From Lachnospiraceae bacterium (GTDB lineage: Bacteria > Bacillota > Clostridia > Lachnospirales > Lachnospiraceae): DNA of 61,325 nucleotides. This document shows positions 25,469 to 36,300 of the stretch, one piece after another (the stretch's first letter is position 1; each line of letters begins with the position of its first letter). The notes under the pieces were generated by a model that saw only the letters and a program-made list of their open reading frames with translations, had not been told where the DNA came from and searched no databases. A program made the translations under genes and the position numbers. The stretch covers positions 1 to 61,325 of the forward strand of contig JAFUZJ010000006.1 in NCBI GenBank assembly GCA_017476665.1. Direction: 5' to 3'.

Positions 25469-26836
25469 TTATCTGTCTGAACTTGTAATCTCGATCATGC
25501 GTCCTATGTAGATCAGATCCAGAATATCTGACTCGGAGAGTCTTCTTGAATTTTCACGCTCATTGGTAAACACCACATAGCCGGTTTTGCGTCCCTCCGT
25601 CATGTGATAGACCACCATAAAGCGTCTTCCGTTCTGTTCCATATATTCCATGATCTCTTTGTGCTTTTCCTTATTCAGGTTAAACAGATTGAGGATTGCA
25701 ATTCCGTTTTCGTCAAACAATTGCTGGAACTCCGGCGTTTCCAGTATGGTCATGCTGCCTTGGCGGTCTTCCACTTCGAAGTTATCGCCTTCCAGATCCA
25801 CCCGGCCGATGCCGTAGCGGCATTTATTCAGCCCATTGTAAAAGATAAAGGCTTCATCCAGATCGTAAGCGATCAGAACATCTTCCAACGCTACCCGGAT
25901 CGGAATATCCGTCATGTGCAGAAAATGGGACATCAGCCGTAACATCAGCTTCAGTTTTACACTCTCTGACACCGACTGATGCTTGGGAGCGGCGACTTTG
26001 GCATCCTCATTGAGGTTGCCATGGATCTCCGGGGTGTAAATGATATAGCGGTTTCGCCCCTTTTGCTTGGCGAGATAAAGCATTTTATCCGTCAGCTTGA
26101 ACAGAGCGTCGTAATCATCCGCAAAATCAGGATAAAAAGCAGTACCGATGGAAACAGTGATATTCATGCCCTCCGGCATAACTTTATATTTCTCCTCCAC
26201 AGTCTCACGGACGGAAGAAAGCACCTCTCTGACCTTGGGCTTCGTGTCCACACGCTCCAAAACCAGCATAAACTCATCGCCGCCGATACGCCCCACAAGG
26301 CCGTTTGTTCCCACGCAATCCCGAATGATATGTGCCACATCGGTGATGACTTCGTCGCCCTTCATATGCCCGAAAGCATCATTCACATTTTTAAAGTGAT
26401 CGATATCCATCAGGCAGAAATAAAAACTCTTCTTGGGGTTCACCTGGGTGAGGCTGATGGCATAATCCGTGATGGTCTGCTTATTCAAAAGGCCGGTCAT
26501 GGGATCAATGCGCGAAGTGGTGTCATCCTCCTTTAACGTCTGGATGTCACTTAACTCCATACTGATCATGTCTTCCTGTTCTTCATCTTTCTTTACATTT
26601 GCCGCGATCCAGTTCAGTTTACCGTTGGAGGTGCGGATGCGAAAACAGGTCAGGCCCAAAGCGCCGGGATCTATGGCGAACACGGCGTTTTTCAATTGGA
26701 TCATGTCCTGCGGAGGGACAACCTGATCCAGATTGCTGAGCTTGGTTTTGCCGATATAATTTAAAAATAACTCTCCGGCACTGATGACAGACATATTTTT
26801 ATCTACAATAAGCGAATATTTCTGAAATTGTTCCAT
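25469..26836 (-). CDS. Diguanylate cyclase with N-terminal PAS-like and C-terminal unknown domain
   Basis: A 455-residue cytosolic GGDEF protein that should make c-di-GMP. Residues about 5-85 are PAS-like; 108-270 form the GGDEF domain with DPMTGLLN, the DIDHFKNVND metal site, and GGDEF at 185-189. The RxxD inhibitory site normally five residues upstream is absent, so feedback control by product is unlikely. The C-terminal 165 residues (about 290-455) are an extra domain I cannot name; a DEAFIFYNGL segment and a mixed alpha/beta pattern suggest GAF-like structure. It lies 7 bases from the convergent degV gene, and about 6 kb from the HD-GYP phosphorelay island. Confidence 0.87.
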   Translation of the reverse strand: MEQFQKYSLIVDKNMSVISAGELFLNYIGKTKLSNLDQVVPPQDMIQLKNAVFAIDPGALGLTCFRIRTSNGKLNWIAANVKKDEEQEDMISMELSDIQTLKEDDTTSRIDPMTGLLNKQTITDYAISLTQVNPKKSFYFCLMDIDHFKNVNDAFGHMKGDEVITDVAHIIRDCVGTNGLVGRIGGDEFMLVLERVDTKPKVREVLSSVRETVEEKYKVMPEGMNITVSIGTAFYPDFADDYDALFKLTDKMLYLAKQKGRNRYIIYTPEIHGNLNEDAKVAAPKHQSVSESVKLKLMLRLMSHFLHMTDIPIRVALEDVLIAYDLDEAFIFYNGLNKCRYGIGRVDLEGDNFEVEDRQGSMTILETPEFQQLFDENGIAILNLFNLNKEKHKEIMEYMEQNGRRFMVVYHMTEGRKTGYVVFTNERENSRRLSESDILDLIYIGRMIEITSSDR

Positions 26837-27005
26837 AGCAGTTCCCCACTAAAAATAAACAATATTAACAGTATGATCATATCATAAATTGTGAAAAAAT
26901 TCTACTGTTTTTATGAAAATGACAGAAAAAACGCCGAAGGTATCTTCTCATTTGCCACATGATGAGGTAAAATAAACTGGAAAAGAGAGAACGGAGGACG
27001 CGGAT

Positions 27006-28262
27006 GTGATCAAAGAGGTGAAGAGTTGTATCTATTATTCCGCCGTAGACGGTACGGAGTGGAAGATAACAGAGGAAAAAGAGAATGCGGTGCTTTCTCT
27101 CGATGGTGAGAAAAAAACAGTGGCGCTGGATGCACTTCGGAGTCTGGATATTTTTATGGAACCGTATGAAGCGGAAGCATGGGCGGAACTTCCCGGAAAA
27201 GAAACGGCAGATGCTGCCTGTGAGGCGGATGCGGTAACTGTTGCATACGGGGAGGAGACCTATCGTGTCTCAAGTGACAGGGAGCTGCCGGAGAAAGAGA
27301 AGACGCTGTTTGCCGATCTGAAGCGATATCTCGCGGCTTATTGGGAAGGAACGGCACAGACAGGGGCTGTGTCGGTGCATTCCTTTGACGGCGGCGGACC
27401 GACCTGGCAGCTGCATATGGAGTGCAAGGGAGTCTTTACCTGGTTCAGCAGGAGACATTATTATCGGGCGGATCATGAGCAGTTGTGCGGTGCAGGATAT
27501 GACGTTGCCTATGAGCTATGTCCGCTGAGACCGGGAAAAGGAACGGCGCTGCTTACGGGGGATTCGCCCATCTGTCCGGAGCCGATGCGGCGGATCTGCG
27601 TGGAAGTAGATGAGCAGCTAAAGCTGAGTTATCACATGGAAGAGGTCAAGGATCTGGACGGAAACTGGGAAGTGCAGGGCGTGATCGGCACCCGCATCGA
27701 GATCGAAGATCCGTGTATCACGGTGCTCTGGAGGAACGAGCCCGTTTTGCAGACTTATTTTCGCAAAGAATTCCGAAACGGCGGCATCCGGCTCGCATTG
27801 GAGGATCGGGGCATGCGCTATCAGAGGGCGGATTCGGATTACGCTGAGTTGACGGAGCTGTTTTATCATGACGGAAAACTGGAGATGACAAAAGTCTTTC
27901 CGATTACCGGCGAGAGCACGGAAACCCTGGAGCAGACGGAGAATTCCCGTTATGGAAATTACGATATTGTGGATGAAATCCTGGCGGAACTGGAGGGCAC
28001 CTGGGAGGATGAGAACGGATATCTCAGACTGATCTTTGACGGGGATACGCTGGATATCAACGACTGTGTGACGGAGGTGCATGTGCTGTGTTCCAAAGAG
28101 GATTCTGCTCCAAAGAATCATTACAGGATTGTGGATCAGGACCCTGCGGTCTATGAATTGCAGGCATTCAGCAGTCTGGAGTATGTGGACGGTGAGCTGG
28201 TGGGGCGTGACAGGATCCTCGATGCGCCGTCGGCTGTAATCAGGTTTCACAAAAAGGCTTGA
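27006..28262 (+). CDS. Uncharacterised 418-residue protein
   Basis: I do not recognise this protein. It is acidic, lacks a signal peptide or membrane helix, and appears rich in beta strands. Notable segments are HSFDGGGPTWQLHMECKG around residue 120, a WFSRRHYYR basic patch, and a C-terminal region from about 335 (LAELEGTWEDENGYLRLIFDGD) that could be a separate lipocalin-like module. The GTG at 27006 follows GGAGG with seven bases between. Single gene, ending eight bases before the promoter of the valS leader. Confidence 0.7.
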   Translation: MIKEVKSCIYYSAVDGTEWKITEEKENAVLSLDGEKKTVALDALRSLDIFMEPYEAEAWAELPGKETADAACEADAVTVAYGEETYRVSSDRELPEKEKTLFADLKRYLAAYWEGTAQTGAVSVHSFDGGGPTWQLHMECKGVFTWFSRRHYYRADHEQLCGAGYDVAYELCPLRPGKGTALLTGDSPICPEPMRRICVEVDEQLKLSYHMEEVKDLDGNWEVQGVIGTRIEIEDPCITVLWRNEPVLQTYFRKEFRNGGIRLALEDRGMRYQRADSDYAELTELFYHDGKLEMTKVFPITGESTETLEQTENSRYGNYDIVDEILAELEGTWEDENGYLRLIFDGDTLDINDCVTEVHVLCSKEDSAPKNHYRIVDQDPAVYELQAFSSLEYVDGELVGRDRILDAPSAVIRFHKKA

Positions 28263-28269
28263 CGACCAC

Positions 28270-28298
28270 TTGACAAACTCGGGATCATCCCCTATTAT
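28270..28298 (+). promoter_or_regulatory. valS promoter
   Basis: TTGACA (28270-28275), 17-base spacer, TATTAT (28293-28298); a strong sigma-A promoter starting the T-box leader. Confidence 0.8.
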
Positions 28299-28318
28299 AA
28301 ACTATATTGTTGAAAAAC

Positions 28319-28625
28319 AAAGGCGATGACCAGGAGGAGTACGCATGACCCCTTGCCAGAGAGAGCGGTTGCCGCAGGGCGGAGCTGAGAGACTGCTTGA
28401 AGGGACAGGATGCGGAAGGTAGCTTGCGAGCCGGAATGCCCAACGGAGAATGTGACGTATGTCTGGAGGATGCAGACAGCGGACGAAACGCCAAGTAAGT
28501 GTTCCCGATCTGTCCCCGTTACAGGACAACATTTGAGGCAGGCAAAGTGCCTGTGAACAAAGGTGGTACCGCGTTACTGACGCCCTTTGCGGATCTGTGT
28601 CCGCAGAGGGCTGTTTTATTTTGAG
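28319..28625 (+). promoter_or_regulatory. Valine T-box riboswitch
   Basis: Leader that senses uncharged tRNA-Val and lets transcription pass into valS. The T-box antiterminator sequence AAGGTGGTACCGCG is at 28560-28573. In Stem I the AGTA bulge (28338-28341) is followed by CGCAT (28342-28346), which pairs with ATGCG (28410-28414); the opposite loop reads GAAGGTAG, so GTA at 28419-28421 is the best specifier codon and encodes valine, followed by the usual purine. The lower stem pairs CAGG with CTTG and GGC with GCC around a GATGA K-turn. A terminator hairpin (28583-28610) with T-rich tail ends the element. Confidence 0.93.
28582..28621 (+). terminator. T-box-controlled terminator
   Basis: CCCTTTGCGGA pairs with TCCGCAGAGGG and is followed by TGTTTTATTTT; mutually exclusive with the antiterminator that uses the T-box sequence just upstream. 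Confidence 0.85.
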
Positions 28626-28647
28626 AGGATTCAGGAAGGAGAACCCA

Positions 28648-31314
28648 ATGAGCAAAGAACTTGCAAAGACCTATGATCCCAAAGGGATTGAGGACAGACT
28701 TTACGAGAAATGGATGAACAACAAATATTTTCATGCCAAGGTGGATCACTCGAAGACCCCTTTCACCATCGTGATCCCGCCCCCAAATATTACGGGACAG
28801 CTGCATATGGGACATGCGCTGGACAATACCATGCAGGATATCCTGATCCGCTTTAAGCGTATGCAGGGTTATAACGCATTGTGGCAGCCCGGCACGGATC
28901 ACGCTTCCATCGCAACGGAAGTCAAGATCATTGAGAAACTGAAGGAAGAGGGCATCGACAAGCATGACCTGGGCCGTGAGAAATTTTTGGAGCGCGCCTG
29001 GGACTGGAAGAAAGAGTACGGCGGACGCATTATCTCACAGCTGAAAAAGCTGGGATCTTCCTGTGACTGGGACAGAGAGCGTTTCACTATGGACGAGGGC
29101 TGCAACAAGGCAGTTACCGAAGTGTTCGTAAAGATGCATGAGAAGGGATACATCTACAAAGGCTCCCGCATCATCAACTGGTGTCCGGTATGTAACACAT
29201 CCATTTCCGATGCGGAGGTGGAGTATCAGGAGCAGGCGGGACATTTCTGGCATATCAAATATCCTCTGATGAATGAGGACGGCACCGTCAGCGATACGGA
29301 GTTTCTGACCTTTGCCACCACCCGTCCGGAGACCATGCTGGGCGATACCGCCGTGGCGATCCATCCCGAGGATGAGCGCTATCAGCATCTGATCGGCAGA
29401 AAGGTGATGCTGCCCATTGTGAATCGCGTGATCCCAATCGTTACGGACACTTATGTGGACAGAGAGTTCGGTACCGGCGTGGTAAAGATTACCCCGGCTC
29501 ATGACCCCAACGACTTTGAGGTCGGAAAGCGCCACAATCTGCCTATCATCAACGTGATGAACGACGATGCCACCATCAATGAGAACGGCGGCAAGTATGC
29601 AGGCATGGATCGCTATGAGGCGAGAAAAGCCATTGTGGAGGAGCTGGAAAAAGAAGGGCTTTTAGTAAAGATTGAAGATTATAGTCACAATGTAGGTACT
29701 CATGATCGCTGCAAAACCACGATTGAGCCTTTGGTAAAAGAGCAGTGGTTCGTGAAGATGGACGAACTCATCAAGCCCGCAGTGGAGGCAGTGAAATCCG
29801 GCGACATCAAACTGATCCCGGAGCGCATGGAGAAGACTTATTACAACTGGACAGACAACATCCGCGACTGGTGTATCAGCCGTCAGCTCTGGTGGGGACA
29901 CAGGATTCCCGCATATTACTGTGACGATTGCAAGGAAGTGGTTGTGGCAAAGGAGATGCCGGGGGTTTGCCCTAAGTGTGGCTGCAAACATTTCACGCAG
30001 GATCCGGATACGCTGGATACCTGGTTTTCCTCGGCGCTGTGGCCTTTTGAAACCCTGGGTTGGCCCGAGCAGACAGAGGATCTGAAGTATTTCTATCCCA
30101 CGGATGTGCTGGTGACGGGCTATGACATTATCTTCTTCTGGGTGATCCGTATGATCTTCTCCGGATTTGAGCAGATGGGGGAGAAGCCGTTTAAGACCGT
30201 ATTGTTCCATGGTCTGATGCGCGACAGTCAGGGACGTAAGATGTCCAAGTCTCTGGGCAACGGCATCGATCCGCTGGAGATCATCGACCAGTACGGCGCG
30301 GACGCACTGCGTCTGACGCTGATCACCGGCAATGCGCCCGGTAACGATATGCGTTTCTATTACGAGAGAGTGGAGAATTCCAGAAACTTTGCCAACAAGG
30401 TCTGGAATGCATCCCGCTTTATCCTGATGAACATGGACGGCAAGGAAGTGACGAAACCTGTGGACAGCGATCTGCAGCCTGTAGACAAGTGGATCCTATC
30501 CAAGCTGAATACGTTGGTAAAAGATGTCACTGACAATATGGAACACTTTGAGCTGGGTATCGCGGTACAGAAGGTGTACGACTTCATCTGGGATGAATTC
30601 TGCGACTGGTACATTGAGATGGTGAAGCCCAGACTTTACAATACCGATGACGCAGCCAGCCAGAACGCGGCTTTGTGGACGTTGAAGAATGTGCTGATCG
30701 ACGCGTTGAAGCTGCTGCATCCGTATATGCCTTTCATCACGGAGGAGATCTTCTGCACACTGCAGAACGAGGAGGAGACCATCATGCTCAGCGCATGGCC
30801 CACCTACGACGAGGCGTGGAACTTCGCGAAGGAGGAGAAGGATATCGAGACCATAAAAGAAGCTGTCCGCGGTATCCGGAATGTCCGCAGCGAGATGAAC
30901 GTGGCTCCTTCCAGGAAGGCGCATGTATTTGTGGTCAGCGAGGACGACGGTATTCTGAATACCTTTACCGAGGGCAAATTATTCTTTGCATCTTTGGCTT
31001 ATGCAAGCGATGTGACCATGCAGAAAGATAAGTCAGGTATCGCCCAGGATGCGGTGTCCGTAGTGATCCCCGGCGCAACCCTCTACATTCCCTTTGCGGA
31101 GCTGGTGGACATTGGGCAGGAGATCGAGCGTCTGCAGAAAGAGCAGAAGCGCCTGGAGGGTGAACTGGCCCGTGTGAACGGCATGCTTTCCAATGAGAAG
31201 TTTATCTCCAAGGCTCCCGAGGCGAAGATCGCGGAGGAGAAGGAGAAGCTGCAGAAGTACACGCAGATGATGGAGCAGGTAAAAGAGAGACTGGCACAGC
31301 TGAAGAATGTTTAA
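28648..31314 (+). CDS. valS: Valyl-tRNA synthetase
   Basis: An 888-residue class-I synthetase charging tRNA-Val. The HIGH-type motif is QLHMGH near residue 50, the editing (CP1) domain spans about 200-360 with [15 protein letters not shown] is present near residue 535 ([10 protein letters not shown]), followed by the anticodon-binding helical domain and a C-terminal coiled coil ([19 protein letters not shown]). Length is normal. The frame is open from 28597, but that lies inside the T-box terminator; ATG 28648 has AAGGAGA upstream. It is controlled by the T-box. Confidence 0.96.
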   Translation: MSKELAKTYDPKGIEDRLYEKWMNNKYFHAKVDHSKTPFTIVIPPPNITGQLHMGHALDNTMQDILIRFKRMQGYNALWQPGTDHASIATEVKIIEKLKEEGIDKHDLGREKFLERAWDWKKEYGGRIISQLKKLGSSCDWDRERFTMDEGCNKAVTEVFVKMHEKGYIYKGSRIINWCPVCNTSISDAEVEYQEQAGHFWHIKYPLMNEDGTVSDTEFLTFATTRPETMLGDTAVAIHPEDERYQHLIGRKVMLPIVNRVIPIVTDTYVDREFGTGVVKITPAHDPNDFEVGKRHNLPIINVMNDDATINENGGKYAGMDRYEARKAIVEELEKEGLLVKIEDYSHNVGTHDRCKTTIEPLVKEQWFVKMDELIKPAVEAVKSGDIKLIPERMEKTYYNWTDNIRDWCISRQLWWGHRIPAYYCDDCKEVVVAKEMPGVCPKCGCKHFTQDPDTLDTWFSSALWPFETLGWPEQTEDLKYFYPTDVLVTGYDIIFFWVIRMIFSGFEQMGEKPFKTVLFHGLMRDSQGRKMSKSLGNGIDPLEIIDQYGADALRLTLITGNAPGNDMRFYYERVENSRNFANKVWNASRFILMNMDGKEVTKPVDSDLQPVDKWILSKLNTLVKDVTDNMEHFELGIAVQKVYDFIWDEFCDWYIEMVKPRLYNTDDAASQNAALWTLKNVLIDALKLLHPYMPFITEEIFCTLQNEEETIMLSAWPTYDEAWNFAKEEKDIETIKEAVRGIRNVRSEMNVAPSRKAHVFVVSEDDGILNTFTEGKLFFASLAYASDVTMQKDKSGIAQDAVSVVIPGATLYIPFAELVDIGQEIERLQKEQKRLEGELARVNGMLSNEKFISKAPEAKIAEEKEKLQKYTQMMEQVKERLAQLKNV

Positions 31315-31343
31315 TTAGGAAAACGGAGTGAAGTCATAGTAAA

Positions 31344-32981
31344 ATGGAGAGCAAAACATCACGTGTACTTATTGTTGACGATATGGCGATAAACAGAATG
31401 GTAATATCGTCTATGCTGGCTACACATGGGGTCATGTCAGATCAGGCAGAGAGTGGAAGGGAATGTCTTGCACTCTGTGAAAAGAGGGATTACGATCTGA
31501 TACTTTTGGATCATCGTATGCCGGATCTTGACGGGGTGGACACCCTGATAAGATTAAAGGAGATATTTAAAAGCCGCGGCAGGGAAGTTCCTATTGTTTG
31601 CCATACCACTGAAGATGGCGGAAAAAATATCAATCTGTATAAAGCTGCCGGTTTTGCGGAAGTATTGTTAAAGCCCATTGAACCGAAGGAATTACTCGAA
31701 GTACTTATGACGTATCTTCCTGACAGGAAAAATTCCGGGGACACTGACAGAGAATCCGCAAAGAGTGAACTTGAAAAGCTTCCTATGTGGCTTAAGCTCG
31801 TTCCTCATATTGATCTTGTTGCGGGGACTGCAAATTGCGGTTCGGCGGATGATTATATGGAAGCCCTGTACATGTTTTATTCGTCTATAGAGGAAAAGTC
31901 CAATGACATAGAGGACTTTCTGAATAAGAAAGACTGGAATATGTATGCGCTTCGTGTTCACTCGCTGAAAAGTATGGCAAGACTCATAGGCGCCAGAAAA
32001 CTCGGAGATGTGGCTGCCAGGCTTGAGAAAGATGCACGAGAGGGTGATTTGGAAACGGTTCGCAAGGATACGTCGGCCTTTTTGAAATCATACAGGGATT
32101 TTTCCGGTCTGCTCTCGCCATTTGAGGAAGATAATGAAATACAGCGGATGATCCGCGCCATGCGAACATCAAAAGGAGATGCTTTCAACGAACCGGATGA
32201 TCCGGATTACAGTCATTCTATCCTTTTCATACAAAGCGGGCAGGGAATCGTGAAAAAGGGGATTGAAACAAATCTTACCGCTGCCGGATTTACGGTTATT
32301 TCCATACCGGATGAGCCGGACAGAATTATCGGACACAGAGAAGATGCGGATATTATCATCTATTATCCGCGCGAGAGTGACGATGCGCATATCGGAATCA
32401 CAGTGAATCTTCTCGGAGAGATATGCCGGGATGATGCAAAGATACTATGCGTGATCGGAGATCAGGCAGATATCAAAGCAGCAATGCTCTCGGATGGTGC
32501 ATATCGTGTTTCGCGCAGTTATTTGAGACCGATAAATATCGAGCACTTTGTGAAAGATATGGAATATTTTGCCCGGTTGGAACAGGATTATCACCGGAGG
32601 AAAACAGTATTCGTTGTGGATGACGATGGGAGTTATCTGGCTGTGATCGAGCGATGGCTCTCTGCCGATTACGATGTGCTGTGTTTTAAAAGCGGAGAAG
32701 ATGTCCTGAAAGGACTGGAAGCTACGATGCCTGATCTGATCCTGCTTGACTATGAGATGCCGGAAATGAACGGATGCGAACTGATGAAGAGTATACGTAC
32801 GTCGTTTCCTTCACAAAAAATCCCCATCATTTTTTTGACAGGAAAAAATGACAGGGAGCATGTATTTCATGTTTTGGAATATAGACCGGACGGGTATCTT
32901 TTAAAGACATCACAGAAGGAAAATCTTCTGGATGTCATACAGAGATTCTTTGCCGAAACAATGTTTCGAATGTCTCTTTAA
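31344..32981 (+). CDS. Multidomain phosphorelay protein: REC-HPt-degenerate REC-REC
   Basis: A 545-residue cytosolic relay protein with no output domain. REC1 (about 5-126) keeps the DD pair, phospho-acceptor Asp56 in LILLDHRMP and Lys110. The HPt domain (about 165-255) has VHSLKSMARLIG with His206. Residues about 290-412 look like a receiver whose acceptor site is replaced (IIIYYPRES), so it is probably inactive. REC3 (about 420-540) keeps Asp469 in LILLDYEMP, but the usual late lysine context is altered. It can accept, shuttle and store phosphate. It begins 29 bases after valS without a clear terminator between, and converges on the lone receiver gene three bases away. Confidence 0.85.
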   Translation: MESKTSRVLIVDDMAINRMVISSMLATHGVMSDQAESGRECLALCEKRDYDLILLDHRMPDLDGVDTLIRLKEIFKSRGREVPIVCHTTEDGGKNINLYKAAGFAEVLLKPIEPKELLEVLMTYLPDRKNSGDTDRESAKSELEKLPMWLKLVPHIDLVAGTANCGSADDYMEALYMFYSSIEEKSNDIEDFLNKKDWNMYALRVHSLKSMARLIGARKLGDVAARLEKDAREGDLETVRKDTSAFLKSYRDFSGLLSPFEEDNEIQRMIRAMRTSKGDAFNEPDDPDYSHSILFIQSGQGIVKKGIETNLTAAGFTVISIPDEPDRIIGHREDADIIIYYPRESDDAHIGITVNLLGEICRDDAKILCVIGDQADIKAAMLSDGAYRVSRSYLRPINIEHFVKDMEYFARLEQDYHRRKTVFVVDDDGSYLAVIERWLSADYDVLCFKSGEDVLKGLEATMPDLILLDYEMPEMNGCELMKSIRTSFPSQKIPIIFLTGKNDREHVFHVLEYRPDGYLLKTSQKENLLDVIQRFFAETMFRMSL

Positions 32982-32984
32982 GCA

Positions 32985-33347
32985 TTAGACAAGAGCTCTT
33001 TCAATGGCTTTCAGCAGGGAAGGTTTGCCTTCCGATTTGGGCACGACACCGTCGGCTTTTATCTGATCACTGCCATCGCCGAAAACGGTGTCGTCCATTC
33101 CTGTCCGGTACAGAACAGGAATATTTTTTAATGTATCATTTGCGCGTATTTGGCGCAAGACGGTGGGACCGTCCATCTCAGGCATGGCATAATCGAGCAG
33201 GATAAGATCAGGTTTTCTGTCCGAGAGAAATGAAAGTGCATCTTTTCCTGATGCAGTCTTCGATACCTCATATCCGGCTTTTTCAAGCCAGCGACCTGTA
33301 ATCGCCAGCATATCTTCGTCATCGTCGATCAATAAAATAAGGCTCAT
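32985..33347 (-). CDS. Stand-alone response-regulator receiver domain
   Basis: A 120-residue CheY-sized receiver. The acidic pair IDDDED, acceptor Asp52 in LILLDYAMPEMDG and a late PKSE lysine are visible. It lies 22 bases after the giant hybrid kinase on the same strand, with its own AGGAGG, so it is most likely its cognate phosphate acceptor or sink. No output domain. The loop GMDDTVFGDGS replaces the usual Thr/Ser-Ala region, so conformational coupling may differ from CheY. Confidence 0.88.
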   Translation of the reverse strand: MSLILLIDDDEDMLAITGRWLEKAGYEVSKTASGKDALSFLSDRKPDLILLDYAMPEMDGPTVLRQIRANDTLKNIPVLYRTGMDDTVFGDGSDQIKADGVVPKSEGKPSLLKAIERALV

Positions 33348-33369
33348 TTGTGTCCTCCTGTTTCATTTT

Positions 33370-36300
33370 CTAATTTGCATGATTATCTAATATTAGTCGT
33401 GTCAATACCGAGAATAGTGCATCGGGCTCTACAGGCTTGGAGAGGTGGGCATTCATTCCGGCTTCAAGCGAAAGTCGTATATCCTCTTCAAATGCATTTG
33501 CCGTGAGAGCAATAATAGGAATGGAAGCAGCATCGGCACGATCTATTCCACGGATTTGACGGGTAGCTTCCAATCCGTTCATTTTGGGCATTCTGATATC
33601 CATCAGGATTGCATCATAGTACCCTATACCATGTTTTTCGAAGATTTCAAGCGCTTCCTCTCCGTTTGAGACAAGATCTGCTTTGATGCCATTGAGACCG
33701 AGAATCTGCTTGGTAATCTGTCCGTTGATCTCCACATCCTCAGCGATCAGAATCCTGCGTCCGCTTAAATGTCTTTTATGCCCCGACTTTTGCGAACTCC
33801 TATTTCGTTCGGCAAGTATCTTGCTGAGTTCTTCGCGAATGTTTCCTGCAAACATAGGCTTGGACAGAAAGGCATCCACACCTGCGGTAATGGCATCCTC
33901 CATTACTTCATACCAGTTATAGGTAGTGAGGATGATGGTTATATCTTCGTATTTGGTGATCCGGCGGATGCGTCTTGTAAGTTCTATGCCGTCTATTCCG
34001 GGCATTTTCCAATCTGCCAGCACCAGATTAAAAGGCGATGTCGGATGACTGAAGTTCCGGAACATGGAGAGCGCTTCCTCGCCGTTCAGGACATATTCGG
34101 ATTCCACTCCGATGCGGTTCAGGATCATCTTTGCATGTTCGCAGGCAGTGACATCGTCATCAACGATAAGCGCGCGTATACTGGAGGGGGCAAAGGTATA
34201 TCTGTCGTTTCCTTTTTCATCGCATAAATCTAAAGGTATCATCACAGTAAAAGTGGAACCTTTTCCTACTTCAGAAACCACATCTATCGTTCCGTTCATC
34301 ATATTGACAATGTTTTTTGTTATCGCCAGTCCAAGGCCGGTACTTCCGAAACGATTGCTGGTTCCCTCCGTTTCTTTTGAGAACGGCTCAAACAGATGGG
34401 GAAGATAATCCTTATGAATTCCCACACCGGTGTCCTGGATCACAAATCTTATAAAGGCCTTTCCGCTGCTTCGGCTGATTTCATCAACCGTGAAGAGTAC
34501 CTTTCCCGGAGCCGGGGTATATCGCACGGCATTTCCAAGAATGTTGAAGATAACCTGCTTGAGTTTCATATCGTCACCGATATAATAATCGTTCATTTGA
34601 CCTAGAACACTGCAGTCAAAAATGAGACCTTTGTCATTACATTGCGATTCAATCGTGGAATTGATCTGCTCAATCATATTCCCAAAAGAAAATTCTTCCT
34701 GTTTCAGCTTCATATTACCCGACTCGATCAGGCTCATATCAAGGATGTCATTTATCAGGGAGATGAGGTGCCGTGCACTCGTTCCGATCTGTGTGATGAG
34801 TTCTCTGGTCTCGTCATCCAGATTCTGATTGCGCAGAGCGATATTATAAAGACCAATAATAGAATTCATTGGTGTGCGTATTTCGTGGCTCATGTTTGAA
34901 AGAAAAGCGGTCTTTGCAAAATTGGCCCGTTCCGCCTCCTCCAGTGCCCTTGCCAACATTCGGCTCCGTTCTTCCTCGACTACGGCAAGGGATATATGCG
35001 AGGATTCGTCGGTGGGTTCAGAATGTCTCAATATAGTATTGAGAATATCCTTCAGTTGCCGATACTCATCAAGCAGAGCGGGAGTGTCACGACGCAGTGT
35101 CTCCAAGTCATGGCTTTTCGCGGCCATTTCCATCTCCTTTGCCTTCTCAGAGAGACGAAGTGCTCCAATCGCTCCCGAAGTACTTTTTAAAGAATGGACA
35201 TTGATGGCAAGCGAATCATAATCCTTGTTTTGAAAATCGGTTTCAAGCTGAGCCGCCTTGGTATCTATTGATATCACAAAAGTTTCAATCGCAAAGAGAT
35301 AATCTTCCGCATCTCCGCAGTATTCGATTCCTCTTTCGGGATCAAGCTGGGGATAATTAAAAATGATTTTGGGAAGCTTTGAAAGTTCATCATCCTCCTC
35401 GTAAGGGGTACTCCCATCATTTAAAATGACGGAATCAGGTGGAAGATACTTGACCATCATTCGTTCCATTTCATCAATATTTACGGGCTTTGAGAGATAA
35501 TCCGTAAATCCCGCGTGAATCATCTTTTCCTTATCACCGGAGACTGCACTTGCCGTAAGGGATATAATGGGTGTTTTTTCAAACTTTTCGGGACACTTAT
35601 GGCGAATGGTAAGAAGCGTTTCGATTCCGTTCATCTGAGGCATCCTGTAATCCAGAAAAACGAGATCGTAATGTTCCTTCTCGAATTTTTCAATACATTC
35701 CGCACCACTTGTAGCTACGTCGATATGCATTTTGGTTCGTTTGAGCAGCCCGGCGATGACCTGCAGATTCATCGGCGTATCGTCAACAACGAGAAGTCTC
35801 ATTCCCGGTGCCGTAAAAAGTGCCTGTTTCCGTCTGGAGTCGGGAGCTTCGTGAATATGAACATCAGGATTAAATTGTCCCACGGGAATCCAGTCTGATA
35901 CCTGCTGTGTCAGGACAAAAGAAAATCTGGATCCCGCCTCATATTGGCTTTCCACTCTCAGTTCGCTGTCCATCAGGGAGAGCAGTTGTCTGGTTATGGA
36001 AAGACCGAGACCGGTTCCCTCAATACTTCTCGTTTTCTTCAGGTCAATGCGGTCAAACGGTTCATAAAGCCGATCCATATCTTCTGCGCGGATTCCGATA
36101 CCTGTGTCGGCCACGGAAACAGTAAAAGTGACGGAATCCGGGTGCTTCTCCTTAAGGCAGATCTCAAAGTCAACTCTACCCTCTTCGGTATATTTTACGG
36201 CATTGGTAAGCAGATTTGTGATAATTTGTTTCACACGAATCTCATCGCCCCAAAGATGGGAAGGCAGATCGGGATCTATCAGAAAATTGAGTTCGAGTCC

